Shown: one piece after another, positions 63,367 through 64,000 of the stretch | Layout: every line of letters starts with the position of its first letter | How positions within the stretch are numbered: the stretch's first letter is position 1 | Assembly: GCA_947503345.1 (NCBI GenBank) | Contig: CANNCW010000002.1 | Location: forward strand, 310,001 to 374,000 | Length of the DNA: 64,000 nucleotides | DNA from: an uncultured Kangiella sp. | GTDB lineage: Bacteria; Pseudomonadota; Gammaproteobacteria; Enterobacterales; Kangiellaceae | Direction: 5' to 3' | Position numbers and translations under genes: made by a program | The notes under the pieces: generated by a model | Told to the model about the DNA's origin: nothing | Seen by the model: only the letters and a program-made list of their open reading frames with translations | Databases searched by the model: none

Positions 63367-64000
63367 ATGGACACCGAACTACTCAAAAGCTTTCTAACAC
63401 TAGTACGCTTAAATTCTTTCACCCTAGCTGCGAAGGAGTTAGACATAACCCAACCCGCTTTATCTAAACGGCTCAAACGACTAGAACTAATTATTGGCGC
63501 AAATTTGATCGACCGAGACGGGAGCCATTTAGCGTTAACCCAAGCGGGAGAATTATTAAAACTAAAAGCCCCACAAATTATCGGGGACATCAACAGCTCG
63601 ATACAAGAAATACGCGACCTTTCTGGGGCAATCACTGGTCAGTTGTCTATTGCCACCAGTCATTACTTAGGTTTGCACTATTTCCCAGCATACCTTGAGC
63701 AATTTATCGATCAATTTTCTGAGGTTGATTTACACCTCGACTTTATTGATTCTGGGCAAGCTTATCAGCAGGTTTTATCGGGTGATATAGAATTGGCATT
63801 GGTCACTTTTCCCCATGAGCTTGATAAAAGAATAAATCACATCCCAATTTGGCAAGAACAAATGCAAATCGCTTGTCATCAAGATCATCCGATTGCGAGT
63901 GAGGCCAATCCATTAAAAGCGCTGGTAAATTATGATGCGATATTACCTCCAGCACGAACTTTTCCAAGAGAATTGTTTGAACACAATCTTAAAGAGCTGG
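63367..64000 (+). CDS. LysR family transcriptional regulator, partial (3' end cut)
   Basis: The ATG at 63367 opens a frame that remains open to the window edge (211 codons visible). The N-terminus MDTELLKSFLTLVRLNSF leads into the winged helix-turn-helix AAKELDITQPALSKRLKRLE; then comes the start of the effector-binding domain (QLSIATSHYLGLHYFPAYLE). It is divergent from leuC, which suggests control of leucine synthesis, but the effector is unknown. Confidence 0.88.
   Translation, partial: MDTELLKSFLTLVRLNSFTLAAKELDITQPALSKRLKRLELIIGANLIDRDGSHLALTQAGELLKLKAPQIIGDINSSIQEIRDLSGAITGQLSIATSHYLGLHYFPAYLEQFIDQFSEVDLHLDFIDSGQAYQQVLSGDIELALVTFPHELDKRINHIPIWQEQMQIACHQDHPIASEANPLKALVNYDAILPPARTFPRELFEHNLKEL

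Noticed and set aside
63345..63635. 96-residue minus-strand reading
   Set aside because: It is the antisense of the LysR gene, whose translation has clear helix-turn-helix motifs.

Overview
The window is chromosomal DNA of an AT-rich gammaproteobacterium, probably a marine one. The gene content suggests the Kangiella/Oceanospirillales neighbourhood: SrkA, ArfB, a YbiT-type ABC-F protein, TIGR02647, MlaA, the AcnD/PrpF form of the methylcitrate cycle, a complete ccmABCDEFGHI set, and several secreted peptidases and amidohydrolases. The genus is not fixed by anything I can see. I found no rRNA, tRNA, prophage, transposase or CRISPR array. Coding density is high and most genes lie on the minus strand.

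Layout. 1-5050: a cut GIY-YIG gene, an NlpC/P60 lipoprotein, srkA, a SulP transporter, a GNAT-like protein, an unlisted 26-residue membrane peptide with its own ribosome binding site and terminator, and a TIGR02647 protein. 5137-7329: an M3 oligopeptidase lipoprotein. 7483-14236: a minus-strand run DUF4407 - aldo/keto reductase - PhzF-like - egtB - egtD - MFS transporter, with ergothioneine synthesis at its centre. 14359-24516: a START-like protein, a GGDEF protein, an SMP-30/royal-jelly-like protein, gamma-glutamyltransferase, a secreted protein with six 11-residue repeats, a DUF900 hydrolase, a GH109-type oxidoreductase, a pseudouridine synthase and a methyltransferase. 24658-32870: arfB, ybiT-like ABC-F, an outer-membrane-like protein, a membrane-anchored AraC regulator followed by a tandem 22-bp site and an amidohydrolase, and a protein whose first residues match the proteasome/HslV active site.

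32975-41645 (minus strand) is the propionate (2-methylcitrate) block: class I fumarase - Cys-rich protein - prpB - prpC - acnD - GIY-YIG - prpF. The gaps between these genes are filled with palindromic repeats resembling the neisserial dRS3 type. 41878-46273 (plus strand) carries pabB, a CoA-type Nudix hydrolase, sdaA and a TIGR01777 epimerase. 46270-50185 has an amidohydrolase, a small secreted protein, a 5'-nucleotidase and mlaA.

50240-52451 is the most interesting locus: a copper-peptide (HvfABC/bufferin-type RiPP) operon. It comprises a secreted precursor with 14 EGKCG motifs, a DUF692 multinuclear-iron enzyme (MNIO) and a DUF2063 partner, with a terminator-like hairpin after the precursor gene and an ECF-sigma-like promoter in front. 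It lies directly downstream of the ccm cytochrome c maturation operon (52596-59412). The window ends with leuCDB (59550-63161), which contains a translationally coupled unknown gene between leuD and leuB, and a divergent LysR gene cut by the window edge.
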